A stretch of DNA of 64,000 nt from Halobacteriales archaeon QH_7_66_36 (GTDB lineage: Archaea > Halobacteriota > Halobacteria > Halobacteriales > Haloarculaceae), in NCBI GenBank assembly GCA_003021175.1, contig PXQV01000012.1, forward strand, positions 281,021-345,020, given 5' to 3'. Of the stretch, positions 17,953 through 26,341 are shown one piece after another. The notes beneath the pieces are model-generated. The model saw only the letters and a list, made by a program, of their open reading frames with translations, was not told where the DNA came from and did no database searches. Position numbers and translations under genes: made by a program. Within the stretch, counting starts at the first letter, position 1. Every line of letters starts with the position of its first letter.

Positions 17953-18334
17953 ACTTCGCGTCACCGGGCTGTCGACCTAAAGAGTGTCCGCTCGGGCGGC
18001 AATCCGCGGCGTGTGCCGCTCCGGCAAACACAACTAATAATAGTTCTATCATTTTGTCGCGCGAACGGGCCATCGCTCTCGGAGAGGATACATCCTCACG
18101 CCGACCACGCGGACAAAACAGCCGTTCTGGCGGCGTCTCGTGCCGATGCATGGCGGATTCCCCGCAGCGTTCGGACAAGGTTTAAGAATGCATCCCCCTA
18201 TTTTGGGGGTGGAGTTGTGTATAGTTAGCACGGGTCAGCTACGGAGGCGACGACGCCCGTAGCGACACGAGCGAAGGCGCACGGACGCAGACACACCATG
18301 TACACGACCGAACACGGCCGAATGGGGGAATCGT
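17953..18334. other. 382-bp intergenic region upstream of the BCCT transporter
   Basis: No gene seen. An AT-rich island (18029-18058) contains the inverted repeat AACTA-ataa-TAGTT (18032-18045). A second inverted repeat CCCCC-tatttt-GGGGG sits around 18194-18209, and the TATA-like 'ggtttaag' precedes it. The region probably holds promoter and control sites for the transporter and for the small minus-strand gene. Confidence 0.4.
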
Positions 18335-20098
18335 ATGTCAGACGCTGACGATACCACGGGCGAGATGTCCGACGGGCTGCAGGTGGAGCTGTTCCACCCG
18401 GAATCCGACCGAGAGCCGGGCGACACGAACATCCAGAAGTTCGGCTTCGACATTCATCCGGTCGTCTTCCCGATTGCGCTGGTGATCATCGGGGCGTTCG
18501 TCGCAGTGACGATTCTCGGGCCACAGTTCGGGCTGGATGTCGCCGGCACGTACGACCGGCTGTTCAAATTTGTCGGTAGCACCTTCGGGTGGTTCTACCT
18601 CCTGGCGGTGAACATCTTCATCGTCGTGTTGCTGTACTTCGCCTTCAGCAAGTACGGCACCATCAAGATCGGCGGCGTCGAAGCCGAAAAAGAGTTCAGC
18701 GACTTCTCGTGGATGGCGATGCTGTTCAGCGCGGGCATGGGGATCGGTCTCATGTTCTACAGCGTCTCCGAGCCGTTGTACTACCTACAGACGCCGCCGA
18801 GTTTCTTCGGCGTTGAGGCCGGAACCGGCGCGGCCGGCGCGGCAGCGATGGCCCAGACGTTCTTCCACTGGGGCCTCCACCCATGGGCCGTCTACGGGCT
18901 GGTCGGACTCGGGCTGGCGTTCTTCTCGTTCAACCGCGGGCTCCCGCTCACCTTCCGGTCGATATTCTGGCCGCTGCTCGGCGACCGTATCTACGGGTGG
19001 CCGGGTCACTTGATCGACCTCGTGACGGTGTTCGCGACGCTGTTCGGCCTCTCAACGTCGCTAGGGCTAGGCGTCGCACAGGTGAACACCGGACTCTCAT
19101 ACGTGCTCGGGGGCGAGATGCTCGGCATCGCCAGCGTTCCGACTGGCACTATTCCGCAGGTCCTGCTCATCGCAGGAATCACTGGCATCGCGACGCTGTC
19201 CGTTGCGGCAGGGCTTGACGGTGGAGTCAAACGATTGAGTACTCTGAACCTCTACATAATGTTCAGCCTGCTCGGCTTCCTGCTCATCGTCGGCCCGACG
19301 GTCTACATCTTCGGCGCGTGGGTCGAGGGGCTCGGCATGTACCTGCAGAACGTCATCGGGCTGGGCTTCTTCACCGGGACGCTCGCTGCGGCGGCCAACA
19401 ACACGCCGACCGCGTGGACCGTGTTCTACTGGGGTTGGTGGATCGCGTGGTCGCCGTTCGTCGGCATGTTCATCGCGCGCATCTCGAAGGGGCGGTCCGT
19501 CCGGGAGTTCATCCTGGGCGTCCTGTTCCTGCCCGCGCTGTTCTCGACGCTGTGGCTGTCGACGTTCGGTGGCTCGGCGCTGTTCAACTCGCTGGCCGGC
19601 AACGGCGCGGCGATGGCGACCTACAACGAGGTCGGACAGACCGTCGCGATGTTCGCCGTGCTCCAGCAGTTCCCGCTCGGCGCGGTGTCGGGGCTACTGG
19701 CGACGCTTCTGGTCATCACGTTCTTCGTCACCTCGTCGGACTCGGGGTCGCTGGTCATCGACCACCTGACCTCCGGTGGGAAACACGACGTGCCGAAGAT
19801 CCAGCGCATCTTCTGGGCGGTCACGGAGGGTGCGGTCGCCTCGCTGCTGCTCTTCGGCGGCGGGTTGTCGGCACTCCAGACGGCGGCCATCACGACGGGG
19901 CTGCCGTTCGCGTTCATCCTCTGTCTGATGTGTTACACCGTGTATCTCGGACTCGACAGCGAGTACGAGATACTCAAGTCGGAGGCGTTCGCGGAGCGGG
20001 TTCAGGACATGACCGCCGAGGACGATATGGACGTGGTCACCGCGGGCGACGAGATGGTGACCGACATCAGAGAGGAAGACACGACGAGCAGCGACTGA
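18335..20098 (+). CDS. BCCT-family (betaine/carnitine/choline) transporter
   Basis: A 587-residue membrane protein with the 12-helix BCCT architecture and a soluble acidic tail at each end. Diagnostic segments are GMGIGLMFYSVSEPLYYL, HWGLHPWAVYGLVGLGLAFFSFNRGLPLT, and the signature WTVFYWGWWIAWSPFVGMFIARISKGRSVREFI, which carries the Trp-rich substrate site and a conserved loop. Members take up betaine or other trimethylammonium osmolytes, usually with Na+. Placement near the FAD-GcvT enzymes suggests supply of methylated amines for catabolism or osmoprotection; substrate not proven. The tail 'DEMVTDIREEDTTSSD' may be an osmosensing tail, by analogy only. Confidence 0.9.
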   Translation: MSDADDTTGEMSDGLQVELFHPESDREPGDTNIQKFGFDIHPVVFPIALVIIGAFVAVTILGPQFGLDVAGTYDRLFKFVGSTFGWFYLLAVNIFIVVLLYFAFSKYGTIKIGGVEAEKEFSDFSWMAMLFSAGMGIGLMFYSVSEPLYYLQTPPSFFGVEAGTGAAGAAAMAQTFFHWGLHPWAVYGLVGLGLAFFSFNRGLPLTFRSIFWPLLGDRIYGWPGHLIDLVTVFATLFGLSTSLGLGVAQVNTGLSYVLGGEMLGIASVPTGTIPQVLLIAGITGIATLSVAAGLDGGVKRLSTLNLYIMFSLLGFLLIVGPTVYIFGAWVEGLGMYLQNVIGLGFFTGTLAAAANNTPTAWTVFYWGWWIAWSPFVGMFIARISKGRSVREFILGVLFLPALFSTLWLSTFGGSALFNSLAGNGAAMATYNEVGQTVAMFAVLQQFPLGAVSGLLATLLVITFFVTSSDSGSLVIDHLTSGGKHDVPKIQRIFWAVTEGAVASLLLFGGGLSALQTAAITTGLPFAFILCLMCYTVYLGLDSEYEILKSEAFAERVQDMTAEDDMDVVTAGDEMVTDIREEDTTSSD

Positions 20099-20176
20099 CC
20101 GTCCGCGGCTCCTTCTTTTGACGGCGCGCAGCGAATCACACGGATTGTGCTAACTGTTTAGGTAGGACGATCCGTC

Positions 20177-20392
20177 TCAGTAGTAGTCCCACTCGTCCTC
20201 GTCGCCGCCGCGCCGCACCTCGTCGTCGTCCGGCTCCTCGTCGGGCCACTCCACGCCGTCGCCCCGAAGGTTCCGGTACGCGAACGTGCCGAGCGCGATC
20301 AGCAGCATGAGAAACAGGAGCGATCCGACGGCCACGACTGCCTGCGCGAAGGAGCCGACGAGCCCATCCCCGATCACCTGTAGCGGCAGCAT
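20177..20392 (-). CDS. Small single-helix membrane protein with acidic tail
   Basis: 71 residues from ATG 20392 (MLPLQVIGDG...). One transmembrane segment AVVAVGSLLFLMLLIALGTFAY (about 18-39) is followed by a very acidic cytoplasmic-type tail ending GGDEDEWDYY. The longer ORF in the track is an upstream extension without coding character. Unknown function; the pattern is common among small haloarchaeal membrane proteins. Confidence 0.6.
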   Translation of the reverse strand: MLPLQVIGDGLVGSFAQAVVAVGSLLFLMLLIALGTFAYRNLRGDGVEWPDEEPDDDEVRRGGDEDEWDYY

Positions 20393-20423
20393 ACGCCGGC
20401 TACGACGGGCTGTGGAAAGAAGA

Positions 20424-20990
20424 TTACCGTCGTTCAGCCGCTTCCGACTCGACCGTGCGTTCCCCGTGGACCCAGTTGCGCGTCTCCTCGCCGACGCCCA
20501 CGGCCGCGACGACGACCCAGACGGACAGCGCGGAGAGCGTCGACAGCACAGTCCACGGGACGGCACTGAGCGACGCCCCGATGACCGCGCCCACCCACGG
20601 CCGACGGACGCTCTCTATCTCGGTGAGATACGTCCCGACGACGAGATAGCCGAAGCTACCGAGCGTCAGGACGGCACCGCCGACGAGGAGGCCGCCAGCG
20701 AGCCGAACTGCGTCGCCGCCGACCCCGAGTCGACCCGCCTGCGTGAAGAGATAGCCGCCGACGAACGCGACCAGCCCGAACGCGATGACGCCGTAGACCA
20801 CCGCGCTCGGGGAGCCGTTGGCAGTCCGGTCGATCGCTCGGTCGACGACCGCCGCCCGACGGGACAAGAGGAGCGCCTCCGTGGCCAACACGAGGAGGAA
20901 GGCGACCACTCCCCGGGCGACGCCGGAGAGTTCACCGATGGCCGGGAGAGCGCCGAACTGTGCCGGCTGGGCGACGAGCGGTGTGAACAC
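20424..20990 (-). CDS. Multi-pass membrane protein of unknown function
   Basis: About 188 residues from GTG 20990 (MFTPLVAQ...); the track uses TTG at 21032, which is less likely. Four to five hydrophobic segments are visible (ARGVVAFLLVLATEALLL, VVYGVIAFGLVAFVGGYLF, LAGGLLVGGAVLTLGSFGYLVVGTYL, WVGAVIGASLSAVPWTVLSTLSALSVWVVVAAVGV). No recognisable motif. The gene lies divergent from the zinc-ribbon gene and 31 bp upstream of the small membrane gene on the same strand, so the two may form an operon. Confidence 0.6.
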   Translation of the reverse strand: MFTPLVAQPAQFGALPAIGELSGVARGVVAFLLVLATEALLLSRRAAVVDRAIDRTANGSPSAVVYGVIAFGLVAFVGGYLFTQAGRLGVGGDAVRLAGGLLVGGAVLTLGSFGYLVVGTYLTEIESVRRPWVGAVIGASLSAVPWTVLSTLSALSVWVVVAAVGVGEETRNWVHGERTVESEAAERR

Positions 20991-21103
20991 GACACAACGC
21001 TGGACCGAACGGGGTGAAAAGCTGTCGCTCAAGCCGTTCAGCGGCGGGCGAGCCGGGAGCGGGCGGGTAACTTATCCCGCGTGGTCGCGTACAAATACAT
21101 ATC

Positions 21104-21523
21104 ATGACAGATCCCTTGCAGACCCTGTTTCGCGGGCTGAAGGGCACCGGACGGCGGCTACTGAAGCCGCTACAGCGCGGCGACGGTCCCAACAAGTTCC
21201 GGCTGTCGGCCGTCGACACGGCGACGACGACCCACGACGGCGACGCCGGCTGGGCCAAGCGACCGCCCGCCACGCTGGAGTGTCCCCGATGTGGCAGCGA
21301 CATCCTCCAGCACAACGCCCGCGACAGCATCGACTGTCCCCGCTGTGTCGCGGAGTTCAGCTACGAGGAGTTTCCCGAGTTGGAGCTGAAGCGGCTCACC
21401 TGTCCGGTGTGTCGAAGCGAGATGGTCCACGGCCAGCGACACCCCGAGCAGCTCGACATCGTCGAGTGGGCGACGTGTAACGACTGTCGCTACCACTGGG
21501 AGTTCAAACACTCGTACTTGTAG
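21104..21523 (+). CDS. Zinc-ribbon protein of unknown function
   Basis: 139 residues. The basic N-terminal third is followed by two zinc-ribbon-like Cys pairs (LECPRCGSDIL with IDCPRCVAEF) and a further set (LTCPVCRSEM with ATCNDCRYHWEF), eight Cys in all, enough for two zinc sites. Such proteins may bind nucleic acid or partners. A TATA-like 'aaatacatatc' just precedes ATG 21104. No closer assignment is possible. Confidence 0.65.
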   Translation: MTDPLQTLFRGLKGTGRRLLKPLQRGDGPNKFRLSAVDTATTTHDGDAGWAKRPPATLECPRCGSDILQHNARDSIDCPRCVAEFSYEEFPELELKRLTCPVCRSEMVHGQRHPEQLDIVEWATCNDCRYHWEFKHSYL

Positions 21524-21535
21524 CCCTTCTCCGCC

Positions 21536-23929
21536 TCAGCCGTCGTCGGCCGCCTCGACGGTCCCCAGCACCGCCGCGTTCTCCGCCACGTCGTGAACCC
21601 GAATCACGTCGACGCCCCGTTCGGCGGCCATCGCGGTCGCCGCCAGCGTCGGCGGCAGCCGGTCGTCCGGTGTCGCACCGATCCCGGCGAACATCGACTT
21701 CCGCGAGTGGCCGACCATCACCGGACAGCCGAGCGCCCGCAGTTCGGCGACTCGGTCGAGCAGTTCGAAGCTCTCCGGCCCCGTCTTCCCGAAGCCACAG
21801 CCCGGATCGATGATGATCTGTGAGGGGTCGATCCCGGCCCGCTCGGCCGCGAGCACGCGCTCCGTCAGCTCCCCGAGCACGTCGCCGACCACGTCGTCGT
21901 ACGCCGGGTCGGCGTCCGGGTCGACGGGCGCGGACTCGCTGTGCATCGCCACGACCGAGGCGTCGTGGTCGGCGACGACGAACCGCATCTCCGGGTCAGC
22001 GAGCCCCGAGACGTCGTTGACGATGTCCGCGCCGGCGTCGAGTGCGGCGTCGGCGACGGCCGCCTTGCGGGTGTCGACCGACACCGGCACGTCGAGGTCG
22101 TCGAGCGCGTCGACGACCGGTACGACGCGGTCAATCTCCTCGCTGGCGTCGACCGGTTCCGCGCCCGGACGGGTGGACTCGCCGCCCACGTCGATGATGT
22201 CCGCGCCGTTCGCCACCATCTCCTCCGCGCGGTCGAGGGCCGCGTCGAGGCGGTCGTACTCGCCGCCGTCGTAGAAGGAGTCCGGCGTCACGTTCAGGAT
22301 GCCCATCAGCGCCGTCGAGTCGCCGTCGAGCGGCGGGGCCGGCGTGGGCGGCGCGAGCGCCGTCTCGACATCGGTCGCCACGCTTCGCAACCCCCGTTCG
22401 TCGGTGTCCAGCGCGTCGGCGAGCGCCCGGAGGTCGGTGACGCTACCCGCCAACACCGTCTCGACGTGTTTCTCCGGCGTCCCGACAGGGGAGCGGCGAC
22501 ACGTGACGCCGACCGTCTCGGCGCGGGACGCCACCGCGGCGGCCTGCCCGCGCCGGAGCGAGGTCGCCAGCACGCGCTGGTCGACCGCCGCCGTCGCGTC
22601 GTCGTCGAATGTCGCCCCCGCGAACGTCGCGTCGGCGCTCGGTCGGCGGCCACGCTCCTTCGGCACGACGTTCCGGGTCCAGCGGTCGCGCGCCTCGGCG
22701 ACAGCGTACAGTGACCCGGTCACGAGCACGAGATCGTCGGGGGCGGCGGCGGTCAGCGCCCGCTCGGTCGCCTCGGGCACGCAGGCCACCTTCCGGACGC
22801 GGTCGGCGTGACCGTCGAAGGCCCCCGCGAGGGTGATGACCTCCTCGGCGCGGTCCACTTCCGGTCGAGTGACGAACGCGGTATCGACGGCCGGCAGTCG
22901 CTCGATTATCCCGTCGTGGTCCTTCTCCGCCATCGCGGCGAAGACGACGTGGAGGTCGTCGTACGCGACCCGGTCCAGCAGGTGTGCGAGCGTCTCCACG
23001 GCTCCAGGGTTGTGCGCGCCGTCGAGGACGACCCGTGGCTCGGTCGACACGGTCTCGAACCGACCGGGCAGCGTGGCCTTCCGGAGGCCCGTGGCGATCG
23101 TGGCCGGGTCGACGTCCGCGACCTGCCGGGCCAGCGTCGCCGCGACGCCCGCGTTCGTCGCCTGATGTCGCCCGAGCAGCTGCAGATTGGTCTCCAGCGC
23201 CCACCCCGGGCCGGTGATCGCTACCTCGCTTTCCACGGGCGAGGCCATCCCGGCCTCGACGGCGGTCACGTCCGCGTCCCCTGGACCGACGGTGACCGTG
23301 TCCGTCACCTCTCGGATGGCCGACAGCGCGGCTCCGTCGGTTCCGGTCACGAGCGGCGCGTCTGCGGGCGCGACCTGCACGAGGTCGCGCGCGATCTCCT
23401 CGACGGTGTCGCCGAGCAGGTCCGTGTGTTCGAGGCTGACGCTCGTAACGGCGCTCGCGACCGGATCGACGGCCGACGTGGCGTCGTAGCGACCGCCGAT
23501 GCCCACCTCGAGAACCGCCACGTCCACGTCCTCGGCCGCGAACTGCCGGAGCGCGACAGCGGTCAAGGCCTCGAAGTGTGTCGGTTCGTCCTCCTCGGCC
23601 CGGAGGCGGTCGAGACACGGCGACAGCTCTTCGACCGTCTCGACGACGGCCGCCTTCGACAGCCGGCGACCGTTGACGCGGACCTGCTCGCGGAAGTCGT
23701 TCAGTCCCGGCGATGTGAACGTCCCGACATCGAGACCGGCCTCCCGAAGGGTGGATTCAAGAAGGTGGGCGGTACTCCCCTTGCCGTTCGACCCGGCGAT
23801 CTGGATCGCTGCGACCGAGTCCTCGGGGTTGCCGAGGTGCGTGAGCATCCGCGCCGTCGTCTCGACCCCCAGTTTCGGCCGCCGTCGCTGGAGCGACAGG
23901 AGACGGTCCGCGGCCTCGTGGTATTGCAT
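21536..23929 (-). CDS. folCP: Fused folylpolyglutamate/dihydrofolate synthase (FolC) and dihydropteroate synthase (FolP)
   Basis: 797 residues from ATG 23929 (MQYHEAADRLL; the track's GTG is 7 codons earlier). The N-terminal ~420 residues are a Mur-ligase-type FolC: GSNGKGSTAHLL (ATP loop), TSPGLNDFREQVRVNG, EVGIGGRYDATS, EHTDLLGDT, LLGRHQATNAGVAA, LDGAHNPGA. A linker of about 90 residues follows. The C-terminal ~290 residues are dihydropteroate synthase: MGILNVTPDSFYDGGEY, ADIIDVGGESTRPGAE, PVSVDTRK, AGADIVNDVSG, DPGCGFGKT, MVGHSRKS. The fusion joins p-aminobenzoate condensation with glutamylation in folate synthesis and is known in haloarchaea. The gene is divergent from formate-THF ligase. 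Confidence 0.92.
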   Translation of the reverse strand: MQYHEAADRLLSLQRRRPKLGVETTARMLTHLGNPEDSVAAIQIAGSNGKGSTAHLLESTLREAGLDVGTFTSPGLNDFREQVRVNGRRLSKAAVVETVEELSPCLDRLRAEEDEPTHFEALTAVALRQFAAEDVDVAVLEVGIGGRYDATSAVDPVASAVTSVSLEHTDLLGDTVEEIARDLVQVAPADAPLVTGTDGAALSAIREVTDTVTVGPGDADVTAVEAGMASPVESEVAITGPGWALETNLQLLGRHQATNAGVAATLARQVADVDPATIATGLRKATLPGRFETVSTEPRVVLDGAHNPGAVETLAHLLDRVAYDDLHVVFAAMAEKDHDGIIERLPAVDTAFVTRPEVDRAEEVITLAGAFDGHADRVRKVACVPEATERALTAAAPDDLVLVTGSLYAVAEARDRWTRNVVPKERGRRPSADATFAGATFDDDATAAVDQRVLATSLRRGQAAAVASRAETVGVTCRRSPVGTPEKHVETVLAGSVTDLRALADALDTDERGLRSVATDVETALAPPTPAPPLDGDSTALMGILNVTPDSFYDGGEYDRLDAALDRAEEMVANGADIIDVGGESTRPGAEPVDASEEIDRVVPVVDALDDLDVPVSVDTRKAAVADAALDAGADIVNDVSGLADPEMRFVVADHDASVVAMHSESAPVDPDADPAYDDVVGDVLGELTERVLAAERAGIDPSQIIIDPGCGFGKTGPESFELLDRVAELRALGCPVMVGHSRKSMFAGIGATPDDRLPPTLAATAMAAERGVDVIRVHDVAENAAVLGTVEAADDG

Positions 23930-24136
23930 ACGCGAACGCACGGGGGTCACTGCAAGAATCTATCGCCGTCGCCGGACGGCGGCGAGACGGACGGCGTCCG
24001 TGTCGGTCGAAGCTCGTCGTATCCGTTCGCCGTCAGATCGAGCGGAGACCGCGGGCGTGCGGCGAGAAGAACACATCCCGTCGCCGTACTATCAGCTACA
24101 CGAACCTTATTACGTGGTCGTCGGGAATCGAGTCTA

Positions 24137-25864
24137 ATGGCTTCACAGGAAGAGCGAGACGAACCCATTCCGACGGACTACGAGATCGCACAGTCGACCG
24201 ACATGGAACCGATCTGGGAGTTGGTCGAGCCGTGGGGGCTCGGCCTCGACGATCTCCAGTACTTCGGCGAGTACACCGCGAAGGTGAAACACCACGCCAT
24301 CGAGCGCCTGCGCGAGCAGGCCGAGCAGAAGGCGAACAACCTCGTTCTCGTGACGGGGATGACGCCGACTCCGAAAGGCGAGGGGAAGACGGTGACGACG
24401 GTCGGGCTGGGCCAGACGCTCAACCATCTCGGCGAGGAGGCGACCATCGCCATCCGCGAGCCGTCGCTCGGCCCGGTGTTCGGCGTGAAGGGCGGCGCGG
24501 CCGGCGGCGGCCGCTCGCAGGTGCTCCCGATGGAGGACATCAACCTCCACTTCACCGGTGACCTCCACGCGCTCACCTCGGCGCACAACCTCATCGCGGC
24601 GATGGCCGACGCCCGCCTCTCGCAGGGGAACGACCTCGACATCGACGTGAACGACGTGGCGTGGCCCCGCGCGCTCGACATGAACGACCGCGCGCTCCGC
24701 GAGGCCGTCGTCGGGCTCGGCGGCAAGTCCGGCGGCACGCCCCGCGAGGACAACTTCATCCTCACCGCCGCCTCCGAGCTGATGGCCGTGCTGTGTCTCG
24801 CCGACGACCTCGCGGACCTGAAGGAGCGGGTCGCGCGCATGATCGTCGCCTACGACACGGACGGCAACCCGGTCACGGTCGACGACATCGAGGCGACCGG
24901 CCCGGCGACGATGCTGCTGCGCGACGCCATCAAGCCGAACGTCGTCCAGACCATCGAGGGGACGCCCGCGTTCGTCCACGGCGGTCCCTTCGCCAACATC
25001 GCCCACGGCACCAACTCGCTGATGGCCGACAAGGCCGCCTTCGGGATGGCGGATTACCTCGTCACGGAGGCTGGCTTCGGCTCCGATCTGGGCGCGGAGA
25101 AGTTCATGAACGTCGTCAGCCGGATGGGCGATATGACGCCGAACGCGGTCGTCCTCGTCTCGTCGGTCCGCGCGCTGAAGTACCACGGGCTGGAGATGTG
25201 GCCGGCCGACTTCGATGAGATCGACGCGGCGAGCGTCGATGCCGTCGAGGCCGGCTTCGAGAACCTCGACCGCCACGTCTCCAACCTCCAGCAGTTCGGC
25301 GTCCCGGTCGTCGTCGCGGTCAACCGGTTCCCGGACGACAGCGACGAGGAGGTACAGGCGGTGCTCGACCACTGTCAGCAGGAACTCGGCGTCCGCGCAG
25401 CCGAGAGCGAGGTGTTCGAGGAGGGCAGCGAGGGCGGCGAGGCGCTCGGCGAGCACGTCGTCGATGCCGTCGACGAGAGCGACGAGGACGAGTTCGAGTA
25501 TCTCTACGCGGACGACGCGCCCATCACGGAGAAGATCGAGACCGTCGCGACCGACATCTACGGGGCGGCGGGCGTGAAGTTCACCGGAAGCGCGCTCGAC
25601 GACATCGGGCGGATGGAAGAACTGGGCTTCGGCGACGTGCCCGTCGTCATGTCCAAGACGTTCCACTCCTTCAGCGACGACGCCACGAAGAAGGGCGCAC
25701 CCTCCGACTGGGAGCTGGAGATCAGCGAGGTGTATCCGTCTGCCGGCGCGGGCTTCCTCGTCGCGCTCACCGCCGACGCGCTGACGATGCCGGGCCTCCC
25801 GCAGCGGCCCGCGGCCGCCGACATGGACATCGACGCCGACGGCAACATCAGCGGGCTGTTCTGA
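24137..25864 (+). CDS. fhs: Formate-tetrahydrofolate ligase
   Basis: 575 residues; the start ATG 24137 is preceded within 35 bp by 'ttattacg'. The ORF track's 1018-residue version is an antisense extension through folCP. Family motifs are LVLVTGMTPTPKGEGKTVTTVGLGQ (ATP site), EPSLGPVFGVKGGAAGGGRSQVLPM, DINLHFTGDLHA, GGPFANIAHGTNS, TEAGFGSDLGAEKF and PSAGAGFLV. It joins formate to THF using ATP, or in reverse releases formate with ATP formation. An acidic insertion near residue 440 is typical of the haloarchaeal form. It pairs functionally with FolD and the formate dehydrogenase nearby, allowing full oxidation of THF-bound carbon. Confidence 0.95.
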   Translation: MASQEERDEPIPTDYEIAQSTDMEPIWELVEPWGLGLDDLQYFGEYTAKVKHHAIERLREQAEQKANNLVLVTGMTPTPKGEGKTVTTVGLGQTLNHLGEEATIAIREPSLGPVFGVKGGAAGGGRSQVLPMEDINLHFTGDLHALTSAHNLIAAMADARLSQGNDLDIDVNDVAWPRALDMNDRALREAVVGLGGKSGGTPREDNFILTAASELMAVLCLADDLADLKERVARMIVAYDTDGNPVTVDDIEATGPATMLLRDAIKPNVVQTIEGTPAFVHGGPFANIAHGTNSLMADKAAFGMADYLVTEAGFGSDLGAEKFMNVVSRMGDMTPNAVVLVSSVRALKYHGLEMWPADFDEIDAASVDAVEAGFENLDRHVSNLQQFGVPVVVAVNRFPDDSDEEVQAVLDHCQQELGVRAAESEVFEEGSEGGEALGEHVVDAVDESDEDEFEYLYADDAPITEKIETVATDIYGAAGVKFTGSALDDIGRMEELGFGDVPVVMSKTFHSFSDDATKKGAPSDWELEISEVYPSAGAGFLVALTADALTMPGLPQRPAAADMDIDADGNISGLF

Positions 25865-25951
25865 AAACGCGCCCTCTCTTCGGCTCGTTGCTGGCTTCGA
25901 CCGAGCGGACCGTGCGAACGCTTTTCTTCGCCCGCCACGCGACGACAGCCG

Positions 25952-26341
25952 ATGGTCCAGTGGCCGTGGCGTCGCGGGTCGGACGAGGCTGGCGATGATG
26001 CTCCCGATGACGACGAGCAGGTCGACACCCACGCCGACGCGCTCGTCACCTGCCGGTTTCAGGACGGCACCATCGCGGTCCACGAGGACCGCGTGGTCAT
26101 CGAGCGAACGAGACGCTCCCGGTTCGAGGACACCGACTTCCAGTTCGAGACCGTGGTCGATGTCGACTACGACGAGGGGATTACCGTCGGCTATCTGCAG
26201 CTACGGATAGAGGGCATCGACCCCGACTCCGGCGGACTGTTGAGCGACCCGGTCAACGAGCGGACCGTCCACTTCGGCCGGGGCAACCGCGACTGTGCTC
26301 GGGCGGCCCGGGACGCTATCCTCGAGCGGGCAGGGGGCTAA
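25952..26341 (+). CDS. Small acidic protein of unknown function, possibly PH-like
   Basis: 129 residues. After an acidic low-complexity start, residues ~30-125 form alternating strands (TCRFQDGTIAVHEDRVVIERT, VVDVDYDEGITVGYLQLRIEG) and a closing helix (RDCARAARDAILERA), a pattern like bacterial PH-type domains. That is a fold-level guess. The stop overlaps the stop of the convergent formate dehydrogenase gene by 3-4 bp. Function unknown. Confidence 0.6.
   Translation: MVQWPWRRGSDEAGDDAPDDDEQVDTHADALVTCRFQDGTIAVHEDRVVIERTRRSRFEDTDFQFETVVDVDYDEGITVGYLQLRIEGIDPDSGGLLSDPVNERTVHFGRGNRDCARAARDAILERAGG

Noticed and set aside
16999-18228. 409-residue ORF over the repeats and uspA
   Set aside because: Out of frame with uspA, Arg-rich; reads through the intergenic repeats.
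22808-24136. Long N-terminal extension of the formate-THF ligase ORF (1018 residues)
   Set aside because: The extension is antisense to folCP and has Arg/Gly-rich shadow composition; a family-matching ATG lies at 24137.
24143-26083. 646-residue minus-strand ORF opposite formate-THF ligase
   Set aside because: Antisense shadow of a clearly coding gene.
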